Source of the DNA: Asanoa siamensis
GTDB lineage: Bacteria > Actinomycetota > Actinomycetes > Mycobacteriales > Micromonosporaceae
Length of the DNA: 64,000 bases
NCBI RefSeq assembly: GCF_016862555.1
Contig: NZ_BONE01000042.1
Coordinates: forward strand, 1-64,000
Direction of reading: 5' to 3'
Positions 54,201-61,884 of the stretch are shown here, piece by piece. The position numbers were made by a program, and so were the translations under genes. Under the pieces are notes generated by a model. It did no database searches. It worked only from the letters and a program-made list of their open reading frames with translations, and had not been told where the DNA came from. Numbering within the stretch: position 1 is the first letter of the stretch; each line of letters begins with the position of its first letter.

Positions 54201-54511
54201 GGCGTGTAGTGCGCCGGCGGCTGGTCGTCGGGCGAGCCCGGCCGGCGGCCGTTGGCGGGGCCGTGCTCGGCCCGGGGGCCGCCGTAGATGTCGCCCGGGC
54301 GACCCGGTGCGGCGGGAGCGCCCCACTGCCCGGGCTGGGCGCCCGGCGGGGTCCACTGGTCCGTCCGCTGTGGTGGGTCGTAGCCCGGCGGCGCCCAGGA
54401 CTCCCCGGCCTGACGACGCTGGGAGTCGGGCTCACCGAACCGGGGCCGACCCGCGTCCGGGGCAGCCTCGTCCGGCTCGTAGCCGGGATGCTGCGGACCC
54501 TCGGACGTCAT
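51245..54511 (-). CDS. Giant Gly/Pro/Phe repeat protein with one membrane helix
   Basis: The 1088-residue product begins MTSEGPQHPGYEPDEAAPDA with a GAGGAGG ribosome site. Residues 1-500 are disordered and Pro/Gly-rich; about 505-805 hold tandem 36-residue repeats (GGPQGFAGAPGRGGE plus GGPQGAPGSPAGRGDE); a Pro-rich stretch leads to a single membrane helix at about 980-1000 (MVLGAAVLLLVIPLAVVYLF). The C-terminal ~85 residues lie outside and contain four Cys (GDCV, AAC, KCPD, LC) in a pattern like LppU-type domains. The long cytosolic repeat part could form a condensate or scaffold. Function unknown. Confidence 0.8.
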   Translation of the reverse strand: MTSEGPQHPGYEPDEAAPDAGRPRFGEPDSQRRQAGESWAPPGYDPPQRTDQWTPPGAQPGQWGAPAAPGRPGDIYGGPRAEHGPANGRRPGSPDDQPPAHYTPAPAPIPQAPEPTPLPPQQTRVPGASFGAFPPGESPSDGGGFGAIDYHGKTEYPPSVPQPRTSSDSSATGRVQIPQPTDPGADEPSSGGSHYPGGAPNGYSAGPSGWTPPSPEGSNPGAGRPGDSGGFSGFAAAQPRDFGDAGGFSPAPAVPPQGPPPGGSAPKGSASVGSARVGGAASVPMGAVRVDPGQFGTGGEQADADEQRSGHPAVPSQGGPGQTSGPPSGQASAAGRAVSASASVPTASRVQPATDQPLPSPAAAPPQSRVYGRAVGAPSEPAEAPGFGAESVRGPSGFAPRGDQAGDEGFGRPGPAFPGSPAGGRFGAVPGDDGSSFPGFGDASGRDGGADAGSGGFAPQSGPGTPARPGESAFAGAGQQGFPPGFPGSPARDDSNAFGNARPGFPGRGDEGGRGGEPGFPGRADEGGFGGPQGFAGAPGRGGDEGGFGGPGRGGDEGGFRGQPGFPPRGDEGGFGGSQGAPGSPAGRGEEGGFGGPQGFAGAPGREGGFGGPQGAPGSPAGRGDEGGFGGPQGFAGGPGRGGEGFGGPQGAPGSPAARRDEGGFGGPQGFAGAPGRGGEGLGGPQGAPGSPAGRGDEGGFGGPQGFAGAPGRGDEGGSGGPQGFPGSPAARGGEGGFGGQQPGFPGGPGRGDGFGGPPGSPAGRGDEGGFAGAPGHEGGPQGFPGSPAARGDEGGFGSFPGARGDESGRGGPPAAFGAPFGGPGGRAEGFGPGDGQGPPTAFGPPIEVPPPPPGPPGSFRSSARVAPPDGRPADLPEGPQGIRPPGGYAGGPQVPGTPPAGPHGRISGPLNSGRPFAGANPNRPGTPGGPPTATWSAGAPDNDQSRFDAFRPDAEPAAAPATTDDKPEPPAKERNGRVLAMVLGAAVLLLVIPLAVVYLFTRSGGDAFNPAVGDCVRQSGESAVAAACTEPDAFQVVSRVDDAAKCPDKGQPIIEVSGGRSDNVLCLTPKAAPPAGNGNSPSPEATN
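52100..53000 (-). repeat. 108-bp (36-codon) coding tandem repeat
   Basis: Within the giant protein gene, the block AACCCGGCGCACCCTGCG recurs at 52441, 52549, 52657 and 52762, spacings 108, 108 and 105. More diverged copies extend to both sides. All spacings are multiples of 3, so the frame stays open. Confidence 0.85.
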
Positions 54512-54660
54512 CTGCGCCTCCTCGATCGCGGAACAGCGGCCCGGCCCGTCATGCCGACGGCGGGCAGCCGGACCAACCGTACCGGGCGGTGCGACGGCTA
54601 GGAATCCCGGTGCTGTGAGCAGCACCGCTACGGCGGATCCGGTGACCACGCCGATACGAA

Positions 54661-54689
54661 AGGCCCGCCCGGACGAGCCGGACGGGCCT
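54661..54689 (-). terminator. Terminator of the 47-aa gene
   Basis: A 12-bp stem with one G-U pair and loop CTCGT, followed on the minus strand by TTTCG. It lies 15 bp past the stop of the small gene. Confidence 0.75.
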
Positions 54690-54704
54690 GACGGTCACGC
54701 ACTG

Positions 54705-54848
54705 TCAGTACTGGCTGCGCTGCGAGATCGCGATGATCTCCGCGCGAACAGCCGGCGAGTGCGTCTGGCTGAGCGCGCGCTCGAGGGCACGGGCCCGGCG
54801 CAGGCGCTCACGGTGTGCGCGGTAGCGGTCCATCATGGTGCTGTCCAT
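54705..54848 (-). CDS. Small basic protein (47 aa), unknown
   Basis: The 47-residue frame reads MDSTMMDRYRAHRERLRRAR to AIISQRSQY-like end (AEIIAISQRSQY). It is Arg-rich and likely all-helical. GGGAG lies 6 nt before the ATG, a hairpin terminator follows, and a promoter-like TTACGG-N16-TAGGTA lies upstream, so it is a complete transcription unit. It could bind nucleic acid or a membrane protein; no family is recognised by me. Confidence 0.7.
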   Translation of the reverse strand: MDSTMMDRYRAHRERLRRARALERALSQTHSPAVRAEIIAISQRSQY

Positions 54849-54867
54849 CTGTGACTCCCTGGTCTCG

Positions 54868-54889
54868 CACCGGTCGCCCCCAACCGGTG
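54868..54889 (-). promoter_or_regulatory. Inverted repeat in leader of the 47-aa gene
   Basis: CACCGGT (54868-54874) pairs with ACCGGTG (54883-54889) around an 8-nt loop. It lies in the 5' leader, between the candidate -10 and the ribosome site. Confidence 0.45.
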
Positions 54890-55002
54890 TCGATACCTAT
54901 TGAACCGCAACACACCCGTAACATGCCAACGATTATTCGGTGATGCCGCCCACTTGCCTAACAAACTAAGGCGGCTGCCCGGGTTAACGGCGCATAAACG
55001 AA

Positions 55003-55036
55003 GGAGCCGGTACGACCCGCAGGTCGTACCGGCTCC
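55003..55036 (-). terminator. Terminator of the 2-oxo acid dehydrogenase operon
   Basis: A perfect 15-bp stem (55003-55017 with 55022-55036) and loop CGCA, 16 bp past the E2 stop. Confidence 0.88.
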
Positions 55037-55051
55037 GACAAAAGCCGCGTA

Positions 55052-56461
55052 TCAGGTCCAAGCGAGCAGCGTCGCCTCGGGGTCACTGAGGAACGCGCCC
55101 ACGTCGCGCAGGTACTTCGCCCCCAGCTCACCGTCGATGATCCGGTGATCGAACGACATCGCGAGCTGGGTGACCTGACGGATCTGGATCTGACCCTCGT
55201 GCACCCACGGCGTCTCGCGAACGGCGCCGAACGCGACGATCGCCGACTCGCCGGGCGGCAGGATCGGCGTGCCGGCGTCGACACCGAACACACCCACGTT
55301 GGTGATCGTGAGCGTGCCGCCGGACATGTCGGCGGGCGGCGTCTTGCCCGACTTCGCGGTCTGCACCAGCGCGGTCATCGCGTCGGCGAGCTCGCGGAGC
55401 GAGAGCCGGCCGGCGTCCTTGATGTTGGGCACGATCAGCCCACGCTCGGTCGCCGCCGCGATGCCCAGGTTGACGTAGTCCTTGACGATGATCTCGTCGC
55501 CGGCCCAGGTCGAGTTGACCATCGGGTGTCGCTTGGCCGCCAGCAGGATCGCCTTGGCCACCAGCAGCAGCGGCGAGATCCGCACGTCGCGCCAGTCGGG
55601 CAGCGCCCGCAGCCGGTCGATCACCTGCATCGTGCGGGTCATGTCGACGGTGAGGAACACGGTGACGTGCGGCGCGGTGAACGCCGACGCCACCATGTTC
55701 TCCGCGGTCAGCTTGCGGACGCCCTTGACCGGGATGCGCTGCTCGCGCTCCCCGGCCGGGATCGCCACCACCGGCGCGGCCGCGACGGCACCACCGCCAC
55801 CGCCGTTCTGGGCCGCCAGCACGTCATCACGGGTGATCGAGCCGAGGGGGCCCGACCCGACCAGACCACGCAGGTCGACACCGAGATCCTTGGCCAGCTT
55901 CCGCACCGGCGGCTTGGCCAGCGCGACCTGGTCGGTGCGTCCGGCACCGGGGGCGGGTGCCGGCGGCTCGACCGGAGCAGCCGGAGCCGGCACCACCGGT
56001 GCCGGAGCGGCCGCGGCCGGCGCAGGAGCGGTGTCGCCCTTGCGCGGCCGCCGCTTCGCCGACGGCGTCTTCGGCCCGTAGCCGACCAGCACCGCGTTGG
56101 CCTTGGGCGCCGGGCTGCCGATCAGACCAGGCTCGACGGCACCCTCGGTCGGTGCGACGTCGACCGCGGCCAGCGAAGCGGCGGACGGTTCGAGGTCACC
56201 CGCGGTGGGGTCGGTATCGATCGAGATGATGGGGCTGCCCACCTCGACGGTCGTACCCTCGGGGTGGTGGATCTCGACGACCTTGCCGGCCCACTTCGCC
56301 GGGATCTCCACGGCCGCCTTGGCCGTCTCGACCTCGACGATCGGCTGGTTGAGCTCGATCTCCTGGCCGACCTCGACGAGCCACTTGATGATCTCGCCCT
56401 CGACCAACCCCTCACCGAGGTCGGGCAGGTTGAACGTTTTCATCCGGGACATCGCGGTCAC
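55052..56461 (-). CDS. bkdC: Dihydrolipoamide acyltransferase E2 (BkdC-like)
   Basis: E2 passes the acyl group to CoA in a 2-oxo acid dehydrogenase complex. The 469-residue product has one lipoyl domain with the modified Lys in VEVETAKAAVEI, a Pro/Ala-rich linker (about 130-175), a peripheral subunit-binding domain (AKPPVRKLAKDLGVDLRGL) and a catalytic domain ending in MSFDHRIIDGELGAKYL with the active His. The GTG at 56461 overlaps the E1beta stop (GTGA); an ATG at 56443 is an alternative. A strong terminator follows. Confidence 0.92.
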   Translation of the reverse strand: MTAMSRMKTFNLPDLGEGLVEGEIIKWLVEVGQEIELNQPIVEVETAKAAVEIPAKWAGKVVEIHHPEGTTVEVGSPIISIDTDPTAGDLEPSAASLAAVDVAPTEGAVEPGLIGSPAPKANAVLVGYGPKTPSAKRRPRKGDTAPAPAAAAPAPVVPAPAAPVEPPAPAPGAGRTDQVALAKPPVRKLAKDLGVDLRGLVGSGPLGSITRDDVLAAQNGGGGGAVAAAPVVAIPAGEREQRIPVKGVRKLTAENMVASAFTAPHVTVFLTVDMTRTMQVIDRLRALPDWRDVRISPLLLVAKAILLAAKRHPMVNSTWAGDEIIVKDYVNLGIAAATERGLIVPNIKDAGRLSLRELADAMTALVQTAKSGKTPPADMSGGTLTITNVGVFGVDAGTPILPPGESAIVAFGAVRETPWVHEGQIQIRQVTQLAMSFDHRIIDGELGAKYLRDVGAFLSDPEATLLAWT

Positions 56462-57444
56462 CAGCCGAAGGTACGGTCGACGGCGTCGAGCACCCGGTCC
56501 AGGTCGGGCAGGTACTCCTCTTCGACCCTAGCCGCGGGGTACGGCGTGTTGGGCGCGGTCACCCGCAGCACCGGGGCCTCCAGGGAGTAGAAGCACTCCT
56601 CGGTGATCCGGGCGGCCAGTTCGGCGCCCAGGCCGACGTTGCTCGGCGCCTCGTGCACGACCACGCAGCGGCCGGTGCGCTTGACCGACTCGTACACCGG
56701 AGCCAGGTCGAGCGGCGAGAGCGTCCGCAGGTCGATCACCTCGAGCGAGCGCCCGTCCTCCTCGGCCGCGGCGGCCGCGTCGAGCGAGGTGCGCACCATC
56801 GGCCCGTACGCCAGAACGGTCACGTCCGTGCCGGCGCGCACCGTCTTGGACGCGTGCAGCGGGTATGCCGAATCCAGGTCCAGCCCGAGCTCGACGTCAC
56901 CCTTCTCCCAGTAGCGCCGCTTCGGCTCCAGGAACACGATCGGGTCGTCGGACGCGATCGCCTGCTGGATCATGTAGTGCGCGTCCTCCGGCGACGAGCA
57001 CGCGACGACCTTGAGACCGGCGGTGTGCGCGAAGTAGGCCTCGGGCGACTCGGAGTGGTGCTCCACCGCGCCGATGCCGCCGCCGAACGGGATGCGGATG
57101 ACGATCGGCAGCCGCACCTTGCCCTGCGAACGGAAGTGCATCTTCGCCACCTGCGAGACGATCTGGTCGTACGCGGGGTAGACGAAGCCGTCGAACTGGA
57201 TCTCGCAGACCGGGCGGTAGCCACGGATCGCGAGGCCGACGGCGGTGCCGATGATGCCGGACTCGGCGAGCGGGGTGTCGATCACCCGGTCCTCGCCGAA
57301 GTCCTTCTGGAGGCCGTCGGTGATCCGGAAGACGCCGCCGAGCTTGCCGACGTCCTCACCCATGATCACGACCTTGGGGTCGTTCTCCAGCGCCCGCCGC
57401 ATGCCGGTGGTGAGCGCCTTACCGATTGTCAGCTTCTCGGCCAT
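56458..57444 (-). CDS. bkdB: 2-oxo acid dehydrogenase E1 beta subunit (BkdB-like)
   Basis: The 328-residue product matches E1beta: IMGEDVGKLGGVFRITDGL, TPLAESGIIGTAVGLAIRG, and the C-terminal VVVHEAPSNVGLGAEL. It contributes to the TPP site and to binding E2. The ATG at 57444 overlaps the E1alpha stop by one base (TGATG). In actinobacteria a two-subunit E1 is normally the branched-chain enzyme, since pyruvate uses AceE; the specificity is thus inferred. Confidence 0.92.
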   Translation of the reverse strand: MAEKLTIGKALTTGMRRALENDPKVVIMGEDVGKLGGVFRITDGLQKDFGEDRVIDTPLAESGIIGTAVGLAIRGYRPVCEIQFDGFVYPAYDQIVSQVAKMHFRSQGKVRLPIVIRIPFGGGIGAVEHHSESPEAYFAHTAGLKVVACSSPEDAHYMIQQAIASDDPIVFLEPKRRYWEKGDVELGLDLDSAYPLHASKTVRAGTDVTVLAYGPMVRTSLDAAAAAEEDGRSLEVIDLRTLSPLDLAPVYESVKRTGRCVVVHEAPSNVGLGAELAARITEECFYSLEAPVLRVTAPNTPYPAARVEEEYLPDLDRVLDAVDRTFGW

Positions 57445-58568
57445 CAGTGCGCGCTCCCCTCGAACGAGGCCTGGTATTCCACGAACCGCTCGCGCTCTTT
57501 GTCGACCAGCGGCGAGCCGTTGGGGTAGACGTTGTCGAACATCGTCACGGGCGCCGGGTCGGGCATCTCGAGCACCCGCTCGCGCAGGTGCAGCGACTCC
57601 CGCTTGGCCTGCTCGTCGACCTCGGCGAAGAAGGCGGCGTCCGCGATCTGCTCGCGCTCCAGGAAGGCGCGTACCCGCTTGATCGGGTCCTTGGCCTGCC
57701 ACGCCTCGACCTCGCTCGCGATGCGGTAGCGGGTCGGGTCGTCGTTGGTCGTGTGCGCGCCCATCCGGTAGGTGTAGGCCTCGATCAGGGTCGGACCCTG
57801 GCCGAGCCGGGCGTGGTCGAGCGCGGCGCGGGTCACCGCGTAGGTGGCGAGCACGTCGTTGCCGTCGACCCGGATGCCGGGGAAGCCGAAACCGCCGGCG
57901 CGGCGGTAGAGGGGGATGCGCGTCTGCCGCTCGAGGGGCTCGGAGATCGCGTACTGGTTGTTCTGGCAGAAGAAGACCAGCGGGGAGTTGAACACGCCCG
58001 CCCAGATGAACGCCTCGTTGACGTCACCCTGGCTGGTGGCGCCGTCGCCGAAGTAGGCGATGACCGCCTCGCCGTCGTCGGTGCCGGTCTTGCCGTCCAT
58101 CGTCACGCCCATGGCGTACCCGGTGGCGTGCAGGGTCTGCGCCCCGATGACGATCGTGTACATGTTGAACTTGAACTCGTTGGGGTCCCAGCCGCCCTGG
58201 TCGACGCCGCGGAACAGGCCCAGCGGCATGATCGGGTCGATGCCGCGGCAGTAGAGGACGCCGTGCTCGCGGTAGGTCGGGAACGCCATGTCCTGCGGGC
58301 GCAGCGCGCGGCCGGAGCCCACCTGGGCGGCCTCCTGGCCCAGCAGGCTGGCCCAGATGCCCAGCTCACCCTGGCGCTGGAGCGCGGTGGCCTCGGCGTC
58401 CAGCTTCCGGACGATCACCAGGTCGCGGTAGAGACCGCGGTATTCCTCATCGGTGAAGTCGGCGCGGTAGACCGTGCCGTCGGATCCGGTCACCGACTCG
58501 ATCCGCTCACCCTCAGGGGTGAGCAACTGGACAAGCTCCCCGTCGGGGGGCGAGCCTCCCTTGGCCAT
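57444..58568 (-). CDS. bkdA: 2-oxo acid dehydrogenase E1 alpha subunit (BkdA-like)
   Basis: E1alpha decarboxylates the 2-oxo acid with TPP. The 374-residue product has the TPP motif from GDGATSQGDVNEAF to CQNNQYAI, and YRMGAHTTNDDPTRYR, the phosphorylation-loop region. It is the first gene of the operon. The ATG at 58568 is used; GGGAGACACG lies upstream. More than 400 bp before it carry no clear gene, so a long leader or distant promoter exists. Confidence 0.92.
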   Translation of the reverse strand: MAKGGSPPDGELVQLLTPEGERIESVTGSDGTVYRADFTDEEYRGLYRDLVIVRKLDAEATALQRQGELGIWASLLGQEAAQVGSGRALRPQDMAFPTYREHGVLYCRGIDPIMPLGLFRGVDQGGWDPNEFKFNMYTIVIGAQTLHATGYAMGVTMDGKTGTDDGEAVIAYFGDGATSQGDVNEAFIWAGVFNSPLVFFCQNNQYAISEPLERQTRIPLYRRAGGFGFPGIRVDGNDVLATYAVTRAALDHARLGQGPTLIEAYTYRMGAHTTNDDPTRYRIASEVEAWQAKDPIKRVRAFLEREQIADAAFFAEVDEQAKRESLHLRERVLEMPDPAPVTMFDNVYPNGSPLVDKERERFVEYQASFEGSAH

Positions 58569-58994
58569 CGTGTCTCCCTGTCTGTGGTGCGGCGCCGGGG
58601 GTGTCCCGGCTGCGCAGCTTGTCGCCTGCCGGCTGTGCCGACCGGCCCTGTCTCACCGCGCCTGACCCGGTGGGGCCGCCGCGCGGTTGGGAGCCGACAT
58701 CGCGTTCCGCGCCCGCCGCAGGAAGGTGCTTGAGGCCTCGGCCACGTTGCCGTCACCTCCCATCCTCGCATTGCCGGAGGCGGTCCCACAGGTTGGTTGA
58801 CACTCTCCATGATCGTGCTGGGGCTGGTCCAGCATGGTGAAAGTTGGCACATAGACACGCTGTGCATGACTGGCAAACCGAGCGTAACTGCGCGACCCTG
58901 GTTGGTGGACGCGATGACCGAATAGGACTGATTGCCCCCGGTTGGTTCTCGCCGCGTTCCCAGGCTGTTCATCAAGCAGACGAGGAGTTCGGCC
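58569..58994. other. Divergent intergenic region (426 bp) before E1alpha
   Basis: No confident gene is seen. A minus-strand promoter candidate is TTGCCA (58876-58871), 17 nt, TATGTG (58853-58848), which would give the E1alpha mRNA a leader of about 270 nt. A minus-strand frame at 58653-58835 could encode 60 residues (MLDQPQHDHGECQPTCGTAS...), but its third positions are less GC-rich than in real genes nearby. On the plus strand TTGACA occurs at 58797-58802 without a good -10. Confidence 0.45.
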
Positions 58995-59573
58995 GTGCCG
59001 GACCAGGCCCCGTGGCCGCCGCCGGGCGGTCGACATCGCGCCGCCGGACTGTCCGGCCCGGCGCGGCGCTACGCCGTGATCGTCCTGGCCCTCGCGGTGA
59101 CCTCGTCGTTGCCGGTCCTGGCCGCCATCGGGCCCGGGGCCGACTCGATCGGCACCGTCGTCGCGGGGCACGACCTGGGCGCGACCACGCCGTTCATCGC
59201 GCCGCCGTCGCCGGACCCGGTGGTCGTGATCCCGCTGCGGCCGGGCGTGGTGGAGCAGCCGCCGCCGATCACCCGGCTGCGGGCACCGACCGGGTTGGCC
59301 GCGCCGCCCCGTCAGCCCGTGCGCCAACGGACGGGCGTGCCGGCCGGGCGCGCGCAGAAGCCGGAAGCCCGTCGCGTACGTAAGCCGGAAGCCCGGCGCG
59401 TGCGGCACCCGGAGGCCCGGGTGGCGCCGCGCCGATCGGCGGCGAAGCCGCAGCGCGTCCGCAAGGGGCCCACGCGGGTGGTCCGCAAGCTCGAACTCTG
59501 GCGTCGCCCGCCGGCGTCCGTCCTCTGCCGGCCGGGCCGACATGGCCACGGGCACCGGCACTGGCGCCGGTGA
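58995..59573 (+). CDS. Basic membrane-anchored or secreted repeat protein
   Basis: The 192-residue product has a cytosolic N-terminus, one hydrophobic segment at about 27-46 (YAVIVLALAVTSSLPVLA) that may be anchor or signal peptide, a Pro-rich middle and a very basic C-terminal half. KPEARRVR-type octads are repeated three times (about 125-150). The GTG at 58995 has GAGGAG 6 nt before it. The basic exported part could bind teichoic acids or nucleic acid; that is only inference. No family recognised. Confidence 0.55.
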   Translation: MPDQAPWPPPGGRHRAAGLSGPARRYAVIVLALAVTSSLPVLAAIGPGADSIGTVVAGHDLGATTPFIAPPSPDPVVVIPLRPGVVEQPPPITRLRAPTGLAAPPRQPVRQRTGVPAGRAQKPEARRVRKPEARRVRHPEARVAPRRSAAKPQRVRKGPTRVVRKLELWRRPPASVLCRPGRHGHGHRHWRR

Positions 59574-59576
59574 CCC

Positions 59577-60080
59577 TCAGCCGCGCGCGGTGTGCGTCTC
59601 CACCAGCGGCGCGGAACCCCGCCCGCACTCGTCCCACGGCCCGCTGTAGCGGTGCACGGCGATCCCGCTCGTCCGCAGGTCCTCGGCCTTCCCTGGGTCG
59701 AGGAACGCGGAAGCCGACGAGATCGACGGGTTGTGCCCGATGAGCACGACCGTGTTGACCGCGTCGTCCACGGCCTGGATCAGCGCGACGAGGTCGTCCT
59801 CGTCGCCGTCGTAGACCTCGGCCCGGTAGTCGACCTCGGGCGACGGCGGGTCTTCGGCCGCGTCGGCCATGCCCAGCGCGATCCCGTGCCAGGTCTGCCG
59901 GGTCCGCTTCGAGGGAGAACAGATCACCAGCTCAGGACGGACGGACCGGTGCGCGAGCCAGGCGCCGACCGCACCCGCGTCGGCATGGCCCCGCGCGGTG
60001 AGCGGCCGGTCGACGTCGGCCACCCCGTCGGGCCGGTCGGCCTTCGCGTGCCGCACCAGCAGGATCCGCCGCTCACTCAT
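59577..60080 (-). CDS. SixA-like histidine phosphatase
   Basis: The 167-residue product starts MSERRILLVRHAKADRP with the RHG-type catalytic His (RHA-K), a form typical of SixA phosphohistidine phosphatases, then LTARGHADAGAVGAWL, SPSKRTRQTW (second Arg) and VLIGHNPSIS with the second catalytic His. It should remove phosphate from a phosphohistidine protein or a small phosphoester. The ATG at 60080 fits the family start. It converges with the basic repeat protein, 3 bp apart. Confidence 0.9.
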   Translation of the reverse strand: MSERRILLVRHAKADRPDGVADVDRPLTARGHADAGAVGAWLAHRSVRPELVICSPSKRTRQTWHGIALGMADAAEDPPSPEVDYRAEVYDGDEDDLVALIQAVDDAVNTVVLIGHNPSISSASAFLDPGKAEDLRTSGIAVHRYSGPWDECGRGSAPLVETHTARG

Positions 60081-60170
60081 GCCGACAAGCTTGCCTGATT
60101 GACGCGGCGCGCACATGGGTAAGACGGACGGTGCCCGCCTGCTCTACGCATCTCGAAGGAGGCGACCACA

Positions 60171-60464
60171 GTGGGCATTGGTGGCAGCATCTTCCTAATC
60201 GCGGTCGGCGCGATCTTCACGTTCGCGCTCGACGTCAACGTCGGCTGGCTCGACCTCGACGTCGTCGGGTGGGTCCTCATGCTCGCCGGCGTCGCCGGCC
60301 TCATCCTGACCACGTGGTTCTGGCAGAGCCGCCGGCGGACCACCGTCGTGCGCGACACCCGAGCCAACCCGTACGGCACGACCGCCCCGCCGCCCCCCGC
60401 GGCGCCGGCCCCGGGCCGGGTCGAGGAGTACCACGAGGTGCGCCGCGACGACCGGGCCTACTGA
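60171..60464 (+). CDS. DUF6458 small membrane protein
   Basis: The 97-residue product starts VGIGGSIFLIAVGAIFTFAL, has two membrane helices (about 4-20 and 31-51) and a cytosolic, Pro-rich tail. This matches DUF6458 proteins of actinobacteria. The GTG at 60171 has AAGGAGG 8 nt before it. A terminator follows 16 bp past the stop. Function unknown. Confidence 0.85.
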   Translation: MGIGGSIFLIAVGAIFTFALDVNVGWLDLDVVGWVLMLAGVAGLILTTWFWQSRRRTTVVRDTRANPYGTTAPPPPAAPAPGRVEEYHEVRRDDRAY

Positions 60465-60479
60465 CCGTCCTCGAACAGA

Positions 60480-60511
60480 AGAGTGGCCCCCCACCTGGCG
60501 GGGGCCACTCT
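60480..60511. terminator. Bidirectional terminator between DUF6458 and trhA
   Basis: Stem AGAGTGGCCCC (60480-60490) pairs with GGGGCCACTCT (60501-60511); TTTGTG follows on the plus strand. Both flanking genes end into it. Confidence 0.82.
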
Positions 60512-60525
60512 TTGTGTCTCTGGCG

Positions 60526-61203
60526 TCAGGCGAACAGCGCCAGGTAGATCGCCACGTGGTGGCAGATCGCCGCGATCAGCGTGCACGCGTGGAAGAACTC
60601 GTGGTGGCCGAACACCGTCGGCCACGGGTTGGGCCGGCGCATGGCGTAGAAGACCGCACCCACCGTGTACGCCACGCCGCCCGCGAGCAACAGCAGCAGG
60701 CAGGCCACGCCGCCGTTGCGCAGGATGTCCGGGATGACGGCCAGGGCGACCCAACCGAGCGCGAGGTAGAGGGGCGCGGACAGCCACCGCGACCCGTGGG
60801 GTCTTAAAAGCTTGAGCGTCACCCCGCCGAGGGCACCCGCCCAGACGATGCCCAGGATGATCGTCGCCGTGCGGGTCGGGAGCAGCAACACGGCGAACGG
60901 GGTGTACGTGCCGGCGATGAACACGAAGATCATCGAGTGGTCGAGCCGGCGCATGATCTGGTAGCCGCGCTCCGACCAGACGCGGCGGTGGTACAACGCG
61001 CTGGTGCCGAACAGGGCACAGACGGTGACGCTGTAGACGACACAGCTCACTAACGGGGACCAACCCGGCCGGGTCGCCGCGATGGAACAGAGCACGACTC
61101 CCGCCACGACGGCGACGAACGCCGCGTACGCGTGGAGCCACCCGCGCATGCGCGGCTTGCCCAGGTCGACCGGACGCATCCGGGAGCTCGTGGACGTCGT
61201 CAC
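60526..61203 (-). CDS. trhA: Hemolysin III / PAQR-family membrane protein TrhA
   Basis: The 225-residue product has seven membrane helices and the PAQR signature: SALYHRRVW near helix 2-3 with His, LDHSMIFVFIAGTYTPF with Asp and His, and EFFHACTLIAAICHHVAIY with the HxxxH at the end. These residues bind zinc in the family. TrhA members adjust membrane energy or fluidity; hemolytic activity is only a historical name. The ATG at 61203 is the first in frame. Confidence 0.9.
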   Translation of the reverse strand: MTTSTSSRMRPVDLGKPRMRGWLHAYAAFVAVVAGVVLCSIAATRPGWSPLVSCVVYSVTVCALFGTSALYHRRVWSERGYQIMRRLDHSMIFVFIAGTYTPFAVLLLPTRTATIILGIVWAGALGGVTLKLLRPHGSRWLSAPLYLALGWVALAVIPDILRNGGVACLLLLLAGGVAYTVGAVFYAMRRPNPWPTVFGHHEFFHACTLIAAICHHVAIYLALFA

Positions 61204-61275
61204 GGGCTCAGGCTACCGACCCGGGCTGTGCGGTCGCTGGAAGACCGCCTGGTAAGGCGGGTCGACAATGGATCA

Positions 61276-61884
61276 GTGCACATCCGACCCGTGGGCACCA
61301 CCGCCCTGTTGATCGAGTGCCCGCCGGCCGAGGTCGAGGCCTGGCGGGCCGAGTTGTGGCGCCGCCGTGCGGCCGGCGAGCTCGCCGCCGCCGAGATCGT
61401 GCCGGGCGCGCGGACCGTGCTGATCGACGGGCTCGACGACCCGGCCGCCGTGGCCGCGCTCGTCGCGGGCTGGGCGCCGCCACCACCCGCCGACACCGCG
61501 GTCGGCACGCTGCTCACGATCCCGGTCGTGTACGACGGACCCGACCTCGCCGATGTTGCCGCACTGTGGTCGGTGCCCGTACCCACCGTGATTCATCGGC
61601 TCGCCACGACGGAGTTCCGCGTCGCCTTCTGCGGCTTCGCTCCTGGTTTCGGCTATCTGACCGGCTTGCCGGCGACGCTGGCGGTGTCCCGGCTCGCCAC
61701 TCCCCGCACGTCGGTCCCGGCGGGCTCGGTCGGGCTCGCGGGCCCGTACGCCGGGATCTATCCGACCGCCTCCCCCGGCGGCTGGCGGCTCGTCGGACGC
61801 ACCGACGTGACGCTGTTCGACGTCTCGCGAGAGCCACCGGCGCTGCTGGCGCCGGGCACGGCGGTGCGGCTGGTGGCGGCGTGA
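61276..61884 (+). CDS. pxpB: 5-oxoprolinase subunit PxpB
   Basis: PxpABC opens 5-oxoproline to glutamate with ATP. The 202-residue PxpB (KipI-like) starts VHIRPVGTTALLIE and contains VYDGPDLADVAALW and the family block EFRVAFCGFAPGFGYLTGLP, then GSVGLAGPYAGIYPTASPGG. The GTG at 61276 is chosen by family alignment. It overlaps pxpC by 4 bp (GTGA). Confidence 0.93.
   Translation: MHIRPVGTTALLIECPPAEVEAWRAELWRRRAAGELAAAEIVPGARTVLIDGLDDPAAVAALVAGWAPPPPADTAVGTLLTIPVVYDGPDLADVAALWSVPVPTVIHRLATTEFRVAFCGFAPGFGYLTGLPATLAVSRLATPRTSVPAGSVGLAGPYAGIYPTASPGGWRLVGRTDVTLFDVSREPPALLAPGTAVRLVAA

Noticed and set aside
58653-58835. 60-residue minus-strand gene MLDQPQHDHG...
   Set aside because: Third-position GC is visibly lower than in neighbouring genes and no ribosome site is present; kept only as a low-interest note.
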